Positions 8,270-14,778 of a stretch of DNA of 64,000 nucleotides are shown one piece after another. The notes beneath the pieces were generated by a model. That model worked only from the letters and a program-made list of their open reading frames with translations. It had not been told where the DNA came from and ran no database searches. Position 1 is the first letter of the stretch. Every line of letters begins with the position of its first letter. Position numbers and translations under genes: made by a program. Origin of the DNA: Pseudomonas hygromyciniae (GTDB lineage: Bacteria > Pseudomonadota > Gammaproteobacteria > Pseudomonadales > Pseudomonadaceae). Location: contig NZ_CP070506.1 of assembly GCF_016925675.1 (NCBI RefSeq), positions 5,764,501 to 5,828,500 on the forward strand. The letters run 5' to 3'.

Positions 8270-9449
8270 CAGGACGCGTACCCAGGCCCATGGCCTGCCG
8301 GGCGAACCAACGCTTGGCCGGCGGCAACAGGTCCAGGCCCAGCAGGCCGAGGTTACGGCCCATGGCGACCAGCGGTTGGCCGCTGCCGAACAGGCGGGTG
8401 ACCTGATCAGAGAAGCCCACAGTCAGCTGTTGATCCAGGCGCTGGCGTTCGCGGTAGGCCTGCAAGGTCGCCAGGTCGCCCGGCACCGCCGGCCCGGCCA
8501 GCAAGGCCTCGGCCAACGCGTAGGCATCACGCAGGGACAGGTTGAAACCCTGGCCGGCAATCGGGTGCAAGCTGTGGGCGGCGTTGCCAAGGATCACCAG
8601 GTGCGAGCGCACTTGCTCCTCGGCCTCCACCAGCGTCAGCGGATACAAGTGACGCGCGCCGACCTGTTTCAGGGTGCCCAGGCGATAGCCGAACACACCC
8701 TGCAATTCACTGAGGAAACTGCGCTCATCCAACTGCGCCAGGCGCTGGGCGTCCATACCGACGCGGGTCCAGACCAGCGCGCAACGGTTGTCCGCCAGCG
8801 GCAGCAAGGCCATCGGGCCTTCGTCGGTGAAACGCTCGAAGGCCTCGCCGTTGTGGGATTCGCTGGGGGTGATGTTGGCGATCAGCGCGCTCTGGTTGTA
8901 AGGCCGTTGCTTGACGCCAATGCCCAACTGCTCGCGCAGCCCGGAACGGCCGCCATCCGCCAGGACCGCAAGGTCGCATTCGATGACGGTTTCATCGTTG
9001 AGGGTCAGGCGGTAGCCATCGGCCAGCGGTTCCATACGGCTGACTTCTGCCGGGCAGCGCCAACTGATCACGTCTTTGTCCAGGCCTTGCCACAGGCACT
9101 GCCCGAGCCAGGCGTTTTCCACCACATAGCCCAAGGCCGGCACGCCTTCTTCCAGCGCCGACAAGCGTGCGGTAGAGAAGCGGCCACGATCGGAAACGTG
9201 GATTTGCTTGATCGGCTCGGCACGCCGGGAAATGTCCTGCCATACGTCCAAGCGTTGATAGATCTGCCGGGCACCAAAGGACAGCGCCGAAGAGCGGGCG
9301 TCGTAGCTGGGCTGATAGCTATCGCCAGGGGCGAAGGGTTCGATCAGCACAATCTTCCAGCCCCGAGCCTTGGCCCCGGCCTGCAACGCCAGCGCCAGGC
9401 TGGCGCCCACCAGGCCGCCGCCGATAATGGCCAGGTTGACCCGGCTCAT
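8262..9449 (-). CDS. ubiH: 2-octaprenyl-6-methoxyphenol hydroxylase
   Basis: 395 residues of the same FAD monooxygenase family as the ubiI product. GGGLVGASLALALQ (residues 10-23) is the dinucleotide-binding loop and ILGNAAHSLHPIAGQGFNLS the C-terminal FAD motif, in which the usual GD is GN, as seen in UbiH branches. It hydroxylates C1 of the ubiquinone precursor ring at the membrane-associated Ubi complex. Its start overlaps the pepP stop by four bases (9446-9449). The pepP-ubiH linkage is conserved across gammaproteobacteria and supports the assignment. Confidence 0.9.
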   Translation of the reverse strand: MSRVNLAIIGGGLVGASLALALQAGAKARGWKIVLIEPFAPGDSYQPSYDARSSALSFGARQIYQRLDVWQDISRRAEPIKQIHVSDRGRFSTARLSALEEGVPALGYVVENAWLGQCLWQGLDKDVISWRCPAEVSRMEPLADGYRLTLNDETVIECDLAVLADGGRSGLREQLGIGVKQRPYNQSALIANITPSESHNGEAFERFTDEGPMALLPLADNRCALVWTRVGMDAQRLAQLDERSFLSELQGVFGYRLGTLKQVGARHLYPLTLVEAEEQVRSHLVILGNAAHSLHPIAGQGFNLSLRDAYALAEALLAGPAVPGDLATLQAYRERQRLDQQLTVGFSDQVTRLFGSGQPLVAMGRNLGLLGLDLLPPAKRWFARQAMGLGTRPDA

Positions 9450-10768
9450 CGGGCGGCCGCCATCAGTGCTTCAATCTCGGCCACGCCCTTGGGTACGCCA
9501 ACGGTCAGAATTTCACAGCCTTGCTTGGTCACCACCACGTCATCCTCGATGCGCACGCCTATGCCACGCCATTTCTTTGCCACGTTCTGGTTGTCGGGGG
9601 CAATGTAGATGCCCGGCTCCACGGTCAGGGCCATACCCACTTCCAGCACCCGCCATTCGCCGCCGACCTTGTACTCGCCGACATCATGCACGTCCATGCC
9701 CAGCCAGTGCCCGGCGCGGTGCATATAGAACGCCTTGTAGGCTTCGCTGGCGATCAGCTCTTCCACATCACCCTGCAACAAGCCCAACTTCACCAGCCCC
9801 GCGGTGATGACTTGCACCGTCGCCTCATGGGCCTGGTTCCAATGCTTGTTCGGCGCGATCTGCGCAAAGGCGGCTTCCTGGGAGGCCAGCACAATTTCGT
9901 AGATCGCCTTCTGCTCGGCGGAAAACTTGCCATTGACCGGCCAGGTGCGGGTGATATCGCTGGCATAGCAGTCGATTTCACAACCGGCGTCGATCAATAC
10001 CAGGTCACCGTCCTTGAGCAGCGCGTCATTTTGCTGGTAATGCAGGATGCAACTGTTGCGCCCCGAAGCGACGATGGAGCCATAGGCCGGCATCTTCGCC
10101 CCACCCCGGCGGAACTCGTAGTCCAGCTCGGCTTCCAGGCTGAACTCATGCAACCCGGCGCGGCTGGCCTGCATCGCCCGAATATGAGCGGCGCAGGAAA
10201 TCCGTGCGGCTTCGCGCATGACTTTCACTTCTGCGGCGGATTTATACAGGCGCATGTCGTGCAGCAGATGATCCAGGGCAACGAATTCGTTCGGCGGCTG
10301 CGCACCGAGGTGCGCCTTGGAGCGGATCACGTTGATCCACTCCATCAGGTGCCGGTCGAATTCGGCATTGCTGCCCATGGCCGAGTACACCCGGTCGCGG
10401 CCTTCGATCAGGCCGGGCAGGATGTCGTCGATGTCGGTGATCGGGAAGGCATCGTCGGCGCCGTATTCGCGAATCGCGCCTTCGGTGCCGGCGCGCAGGC
10501 CGTCCCATAATTCGCGCTCGGCATTGCGTTCGCGGCAGAACAACACGTATTCGCCGTGAATACGCCCGGGCATCAGCACAATCACCGCTTCGGGCTCGGG
10601 GAAACCGCTCAGGTACTGGAAGTCGCTGTCCTGGCGGTACACATGCTCGACATCACGATTGCGGATCGCCACGGCGGCGGCCGGCAGGATCGCGATGCTG
10701 TTGGGTTCCATCTGCGCCATGAGCGCCTTGCGGCGGCGGGTGTATTCCGCTTTGGGGATATGGATCAT
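9446..10768 (-). CDS. pepP: Xaa-Pro aminopeptidase P
   Basis: 440 residues, normal for PepP. The N-terminal domain starts IPKAEYTRRRKALMAQM; the C-terminal pita-bread domain carries the metal ligands in LVLIDAGCEIDCYASDITRT (two Asp), HRAGHWLGMDVHDVG (His), TVEPGIY (Glu) and GIRIEDD-type GVRIEDDVVV (Glu). It removes an N-terminal residue preceding proline using two Mn ions in the cytoplasm. It is second in the unit after ygfB (20 bases apart) and overlaps ubiH, so expression of quinone hydroxylases is tied to it. Confidence 0.95.
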   Translation of the reverse strand: MIHIPKAEYTRRRKALMAQMEPNSIAILPAAAVAIRNRDVEHVYRQDSDFQYLSGFPEPEAVIVLMPGRIHGEYVLFCRERNAERELWDGLRAGTEGAIREYGADDAFPITDIDDILPGLIEGRDRVYSAMGSNAEFDRHLMEWINVIRSKAHLGAQPPNEFVALDHLLHDMRLYKSAAEVKVMREAARISCAAHIRAMQASRAGLHEFSLEAELDYEFRRGGAKMPAYGSIVASGRNSCILHYQQNDALLKDGDLVLIDAGCEIDCYASDITRTWPVNGKFSAEQKAIYEIVLASQEAAFAQIAPNKHWNQAHEATVQVITAGLVKLGLLQGDVEELIASEAYKAFYMHRAGHWLGMDVHDVGEYKVGGEWRVLEVGMALTVEPGIYIAPDNQNVAKKWRGIGVRIEDDVVVTKQGCEILTVGVPKGVAEIEALMAAAR

Positions 10769-10788
10769 GGGCAGGTGGGTTCCCTCTC

Positions 10789-11346
10789 TTAGTGCAGCGA
10801 CGGCTTGGGCGCTGCGGGCTCAGCAGACTTCTTGGTCTCGGTGAACAGTAGCAGCGGCGCGACGCGCAGGTATTCCATGACTTCCATATAGTCGCCTTCA
10901 CCGTCTTCGGATTCTTCCAGGGCGTCTTGCACTTGGGAGATGGCGGCCAGGTCTTGCAACACTTCCTTGGCGTCGGTGCTCAGTTCCAGGCCGCCGGCGT
11001 TCACGCCAAAGCCATGGAGGAAGCCCTGGCACCATTGGCCCAGAGCAGCAGCACGCTCGGTGAGCGGCGCATCGTCGGTTGGCAGCAGCAGGACTACGGT
11101 GACGTCATCACCGGTCAGCTCGCCTTTAACCATTTCTTGCAAACCGATCAACGCGTTGCGCACGTTTTCGGTAGGCTCGGTTTCCAGCAGTTCGGCCACG
11201 TCGGCCAGCCAGTTATCGGCATCAAAACCGACGCCGGTGCAGCTGCGGCCCAACAGCACGCCATGCAGTTCGGCGGGCGAGCAAGGGTGACCGCTGGTGC
11301 TCAGCAGTTTGGAAAAAGCGTCGTACGGGGAATTCTGAATAGGCAT
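10789..11346 (-). CDS. ygfB: UPF0149 family protein YgfB
   Basis: 185 residues. [14 protein letters not shown] near residue 25 and [13 protein letters not shown] near residue 103 are the two hallmark segments of the UPF0149/YgfB fold. The C-terminal part is acidic and low-complexity. In P. aeruginosa YgfB is reported to repress the ampDh3 amidase through AlpA and so affect beta-lactam resistance; applying this here is by homology. It is the first gene of the leftward unit leading to pepP and ubiH, divergent from the ZapB-like/zapA pair with about 137 bases between them. Confidence 0.9.
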   Translation of the reverse strand: MPIQNSPYDAFSKLLSTSGHPCSPAELHGVLLGRSCTGVGFDADNWLADVAELLETEPTENVRNALIGLQEMVKGELTGDDVTVVLLLPTDDAPLTERAAALGQWCQGFLHGFGVNAGGLELSTDAKEVLQDLAAISQVQDALEESEDGEGDYMEVMEYLRVAPLLLFTETKKSAEPAAPKPSLH

Positions 11347-11483
11347 GATGAGCTAGGCGCCAGGCGGCGCGATGTCTAGAATGAAGCGCTGTATCCTAGC
11401 ACCGGCAGACGCACCCGACTATCAAGGGCGTCAGATCGTTTATCCTGCAGTTGCCATTCATCAGACAAATCCAGTGGAACCCC

Positions 11484-11693
11484 ATGGAAGACACCGACTT
11501 GCAAGCGCTGATGGCCAGACTCGAATTGCTAATTACCCGGGTCGAGCAACTAAAGAGTCAAAACGGACTCCTATTAGCTCAGGAAAAGACCTGGCGCGAG
11601 GAACGCGCTCACCTCATTGAAAAAAACGAAATCGCCCGGCGTAAGGTCGAATCGATGATTTCGCGCCTGAAGGCCCTGGAGCAAGACTCATGA
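11484..11693 (+). CDS. TIGR02449 coiled-coil protein (ZapB-like)
   Basis: 69 residues, almost entirely predicted coiled coil (LMARLELLITRVEQLKSQN, then KRxxE-type heptads to the end). It matches the TIGR02449 family, which sits in front of zapA in pseudomonads and resembles ZapB, the ZapA-binding divisome protein. The start at 11484 (MEDTDLQ) has GTGGAA upstream; the longer in-frame reading from 11451 adds residues unlike the family. Its stop overlaps the zapA start (ATGA), so the two are translationally coupled. Confidence 0.85.
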   Translation: MEDTDLQALMARLELLITRVEQLKSQNGLLLAQEKTWREERAHLIEKNEIARRKVESMISRLKALEQDS

Positions 11694-12007
11694 GTTCAAG
11701 CAATAGCGTCACCGTGCAGATTCTCGACAAAGAGTATTCAATCATCTGCCCCCAGGAAGAACGCAGCAACCTGGTGAGCGCTGCACGCTACCTGGATGGC
11801 AAGATGCGCGAAATCCGCAGCAGCGGCAAAGTCATTGGCGCCGACCGTATCGCCGTGATGGCCGCGCTGAACATTACCCACGATTTACTGCATAAGCAGG
11901 AACGCCCTGACGTACAGGCCAGCGGCTCGACACGCGAGCAAGTGCGTGACCTGCTCGAGCGCGTTGACCTGGTACTTTCGACCGACCAGGAACCACCCAA
12001 GGGCTGA
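11690..12007 (+). CDS. zapA: Cell division protein ZapA
   Basis: 105 residues. VTVQILDKEYSIICPQEERSN is the N-terminal globular ZapA domain that binds FtsZ; the C-terminal half (VMAALNITHDLL and following) forms the coiled-coil dimer stalk. ZapA bundles FtsZ filaments at midcell. It overlaps the upstream coiled-coil gene by four bases, and 6S RNA is transcribed from just past its stop, the standard zapA-ssrS-ygfA order. Confidence 0.95.
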   Translation: MSSSNSVTVQILDKEYSIICPQEERSNLVSAARYLDGKMREIRSSGKVIGADRIAVMAALNITHDLLHKQERPDVQASGSTREQVRDLLERVDLVLSTDQEPPKG

Positions 12008-12026
12008 TTGCCGCGTCTATTTGGGG

Positions 12027-12032
12027 TATACT
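12027..12032 (+). promoter_or_regulatory. -10 element of the 6S RNA promoter
   Basis: TATACT lies about seven bases before the inferred 5' end of 6S RNA. A convincing -35 at ideal spacing is not obvious (TTGCCG at 12008-12013 is too close). Confidence 0.55.
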
Positions 12033-12038
12033 CGCCTC

Positions 12039-12218
12039 ACTCCCTGGCGTGCTTGCCAGTCGGCGATGTCCCTGAGCCGATTCGCACTACCCTGGAAGTT
12101 GCACGTTGGGCTGGTGTGCATGTCCGCTAGACGGAAAGCCTTAAAGCCTACTGCATCTTCCACCTTGAACTTTCGGGTTCAAGGGCTAAGTCGACAGCGG
12201 TTCTGTCGGGGAGCCTGA
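12039..12218 (+). ncRNA. ssrS: 6S RNA
   Basis: About 180 nt between zapA and ygfA, its conserved position. Recognisable 6S segments are GTCCCTGAGCCGAT in the 5' strand, GACGGAAAGCCTTAAAGCC near the middle, and the hairpin CCTTGAAC / GTTCAAGG in the 3' half; terminal CTCCC pairs with GGGAG. The RNA mimics an open promoter and binds sigma-70 RNA polymerase in stationary phase. Ends are estimated from the -10 element and the closing pairing, so each may be off by several bases. Confidence 0.93.
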
Positions 12219-12229
12219 TTCCCAAACTC

Positions 12230-12258
12230 AATGCCAGTCTCCGGACTGGCATTGTTGT
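12230..12258 (+). terminator. Hairpin after 6S RNA
   Basis: AATGCCAGTC (12230-12239) pairs perfectly with GACTGGCATT (12244-12253) around a TCCG tetraloop (UNCG class). The following GTTGT is only partly T-rich, so termination may be incomplete and allow read-through into ygfA, 15 bases further. Confidence 0.6.
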
Positions 12259-12272
12259 ATGAGCCGACCACC

Positions 12273-12908
12273 ATGACCGAACCTGCGCCACTTTCCCGTC
12301 CGCAACTTCGACGCATGTTGCGCAACGCCCGCCGCGCCCTGACGCCGAGCGAGCAGCGCCGGGCCGCCATTGGCCTGTATCGACAACTGGCACAGCACCC
12401 GCTGTTTCGCCGGGCCAAACATATTTCCCTGTACCTGCCGACGGATGGCGAAATCGATCCGCGCCTGCTGCTGCGCGCTGCCCAGCGCCGGGGCAAGGCC
12501 ACCTACCTGCCGGTGCTCAGCGCCTGGCCACGGACCAAGATGGTGTTCCAACGCGTGGGCCCCAGGGAAAAGCTTGTGCCCAATCGCTTTGGCATTCTTG
12601 AGCCACGGGTCAATGTCGGGCGCCAGCGCAAGGTCTGGGCCCTGGATCTGGTGCTGCTGCCATTGGTGGGGTTCGATGATGCGGGTGGGCGGCTGGGCAT
12701 GGGCGGCGGCTTTTACGATCGCAGCCTGGCGTACCTGGCCCGTCGTTCGGCGTGGCGCAAGCCAACGCTGCTGGGGCTGGCCCATGAATGCCAGAAGGTT
12801 GAACGACTGGCGCAGGCAAGCTGGGACGTGCCGTTGAATGGCACCGTTACCGATAGAAGATGGTATGTCGCAGAGGGGACGCCGCTGGAATCAACGGCGC
12901 CGAAATAG
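12273..12908 (+). CDS. ygfA: 5-formyltetrahydrofolate cyclo-ligase
   Basis: 211 residues. The LGMGGGFYDRSLAYL motif near residue 150 is the ATP/Mg-binding signature of the family, and the N-terminal RPQLRRMLRNARRALTP matches its basic start helix. It converts 5-formyl-THF to methenyl-THF with ATP. I chose MTEPAPL at 12273 because upstream in-frame codons fall inside the 6S terminator hairpin. Location behind ssrS is conserved in gammaproteobacteria; in E. coli both come from one transcript that is processed, and the same is likely here. Confidence 0.92.
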   Translation: MTEPAPLSRPQLRRMLRNARRALTPSEQRRAAIGLYRQLAQHPLFRRAKHISLYLPTDGEIDPRLLLRAAQRRGKATYLPVLSAWPRTKMVFQRVGPREKLVPNRFGILEPRVNVGRQRKVWALDLVLLPLVGFDDAGGRLGMGGGFYDRSLAYLARRSAWRKPTLLGLAHECQKVERLAQASWDVPLNGTVTDRRWYVAEGTPLESTAPK

Positions 12909-12910
12909 CG

Positions 12911-13060
12911 TCAACGCTTGAAGGTTTGTTGCTGCTGCTGTGCAAATTCAACGGGGGCTTCGGTCTTGTTCGACCATAGGCTTTGCGCATACCCGGTGGT
13001 CACGACGCCCAGACCGAACAAAATAACCAAAATCCATAGTAAATCCGGTTTGCGTTTCAT
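12911..13060 (-). CDS. 49-residue single-pass membrane microprotein
   Basis: Translation starts MKRKPDLLWILVILFGLG and ends QQQQQTFKR, 49 residues. Positively charged N-terminus, one hydrophobic helix (residues 7-25), then a short polar tail with a glutamine run. It ends just past ygfA on the opposite strand. GGGGGG-type purine stretch precedes the ATG. It uses Pseudomonas-like codons. I recall a small hypothetical at this locus in other pseudomonads but no function. Topology suggests an inner-membrane protein with its C-terminus in the periplasm. Confidence 0.6.
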   Translation of the reverse strand: MKRKPDLLWILVILFGLGVVTTGYAQSLWSNKTEAPVEFAQQQQQTFKR

Positions 13061-13255
13061 CGATTGCCCCCCTTCAGGCATATCACACACGATGACAGCA
13101 ACGTTCCAAAGTAGTCCGTTCCAGCTGCGTCAAGCTTAAAATCCCGGCATTCTGCGTTAACGTGAACCAACACGCAAACCTTGACGTCAACCGACCGTCG
13201 GTTTGTCATGAAATTGACAGACAACCTGCCCAATCCCCTGCAAAGGAGCAAAACC

Positions 13256-13705
13256 ATGGCCTATTGGCTGATGAAATCCGAGCCCGATGAGCTGTCCATC
13301 AAGGGCCTGGAAAAACTCGGCGAGGCGCGCTGGGATGGCGTGCGCAATTACCAGGCGCGCAACTTCCTGCGGGCCATGGCGGTCGGCGATGAGTTCTTCT
13401 TCTACCACTCCAGTTGCCCGGAACCGGGGATTGCCGGCGTAGGGAAAATCATCGAAGCGGCTTATCCCGACCCGACCGCGCTGGAACCTGACAGCCATTA
13501 CTTCGATGCCAAGGCCACACCCGAGAAAAATCCGTGGAGCGCCATCACCGTTGCCCACGTCAAGACCTTCCCCAAAGTCCTCGGGCTGGGCTACCTCAAG
13601 CAACAGTCCGCCCTGGCCGAAATGCCCCTGGTACAAAAAGGCAGCCGCCTGTCAGTGATGCCGGTGACCGCCGAACAATGGGCGGCGGTAATAGCCCTGC
13701 GCTAA
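13256..13705 (+). CDS. EVE domain protein (YTH/PUA-like)
   Basis: 149 residues. AYWLMKSEPDELSIKGLEKL, WDGVRNYQARNFLRAM and EFFFYHSSCPEPGIAGVGKI are the defining segments of the EVE domain, a PUA-superfamily fold related to YTH that is proposed to bind modified bases in nucleic acids. In pseudomonads it is usually a stand-alone protein. The ATG at 13256 has a strong AAAGGAG nine bases upstream; an earlier ATG reading from 13181 or 13208 is not family-like. Two small palindromes precede it. Confidence 0.9.
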   Translation: MAYWLMKSEPDELSIKGLEKLGEARWDGVRNYQARNFLRAMAVGDEFFFYHSSCPEPGIAGVGKIIEAAYPDPTALEPDSHYFDAKATPEKNPWSAITVAHVKTFPKVLGLGYLKQQSALAEMPLVQKGSRLSVMPVTAEQWAAVIALR

Positions 13706-13812
13706 CCCGTCCAGCACTTCAGCACAGCAGGTCAGGTATTCATTTGACCGGCATCAACGGCTATCGGTTACGATCCCGGCAAACTAGGACGCTAACACCG
13801 CAGGATGCACCC

Positions 13813-14778
13813 ATGTCGACGTCACATCGCAGTTCGCAATTCTTCGCCTTTCTCCTGATTTTGCTGTTGGTCGCCGCCGGCGGCTTCGGTTATTGGAAGT
13901 CCACCCTCGACCGCCTGCCGGAAGGCTTGAGCATGGGCAACGGCCGGTTGGAATCCACCGAAGTGCAGATCGCCAGCAAAATCCCCGGCCGCCTGGCCGA
14001 GGTGCGGGTGGATGAAGGCGACAAAGTGCTCAAGGGCCAACTGCTGGCGCGTATCGACACCCGCACCCTGGAAGCCCAGCGCTCCCAGGCCGAGGCCGAA
14101 GTGCTGCGCGCCAAGGAAAACTTCGCCGCCGCCGAGGCCAACGTGCAACTGCGCCAGAGCGAAAACCTGCTGGCCAGCCAGGAACTCAAGCGCACCCAGG
14201 AACTGTACCGCCGCGGTTTCGCCAGCGCGCAGTTGATCGACCAGCAACAGGCTCGCCAGAACACCGGCAATGCGGCGGTAGTAGCGGCCCAGGCGCAGGT
14301 GAACGCGGTCAAGGCCGCTATCGGTGCCGCCCAGGCCCAGGTGGCGCAACTGACCAGCGAAATCGACGACAGCAGCCTGCGCGCCCCCATCGACGGCATC
14401 ATCCAATTGCGCCTGGCCGAGCCCGGTGAAGTGCTCGGTGCCGGCGGACGGGTATTGTTGCTGATCGATCCGAACGACCAATACATGAACCTCTACCTGC
14501 CCGCCTCGGTCACCGGTCGCCTGACCGTGGGCAGTGAAGCGCGGATCGTGCTCGATGCCCTGCCGGATCAGCCGTTGCCGGCAAAAATCAGCTTTGTCGC
14601 GGCCAAATCCCAGTTCACCCCCAAAGAAGTGGAAACCCGCGACGAGCGCCAGAAACTGGTGTTCCGCGTCAAGCTGCGCCTGACTCAACCCAGCGCTGTG
14701 CCCCAGGCCAAGCCCGGCATGCCCGGCGCCGGCTACGTGCGCACTGCCGACCTGGACTGGCCGGCCAACCTGCAATGA
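13813..14778 (+). CDS. HlyD-type membrane fusion protein of an ABC exporter
   Basis: 321 residues. One N-terminal transmembrane helix (about residues 9-27), then a biotinyl-lipoyl-like half (VQIASKIPGRLAEVRVDEGDKV), a long coiled-coil hairpin rich in Ala, Glu and Gln (about 85-185), the second lipoyl half (LRAPIDGIIQLRLAEPGEVL) and a beta-barrel domain. It should connect the ABC pump in the inner membrane to an outer-membrane channel. Its stop overlaps the rbbA start (ATGA), so the two are coupled. YhiI of E. coli is the likely counterpart. Confidence 0.9.
   Translation: MSTSHRSSQFFAFLLILLLVAAGGFGYWKSTLDRLPEGLSMGNGRLESTEVQIASKIPGRLAEVRVDEGDKVLKGQLLARIDTRTLEAQRSQAEAEVLRAKENFAAAEANVQLRQSENLLASQELKRTQELYRRGFASAQLIDQQQARQNTGNAAVVAAQAQVNAVKAAIGAAQAQVAQLTSEIDDSSLRAPIDGIIQLRLAEPGEVLGAGGRVLLLIDPNDQYMNLYLPASVTGRLTVGSEARIVLDALPDQPLPAKISFVAAKSQFTPKEVETRDERQKLVFRVKLRLTQPSAVPQAKPGMPGAGYVRTADLDWPANLQ

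Noticed and set aside
12228..12785. 185-codon frame antisense to ygfA
   Set aside because: His/Gln-rich shadow composition and no start signal; it would also cover the 6S terminator.
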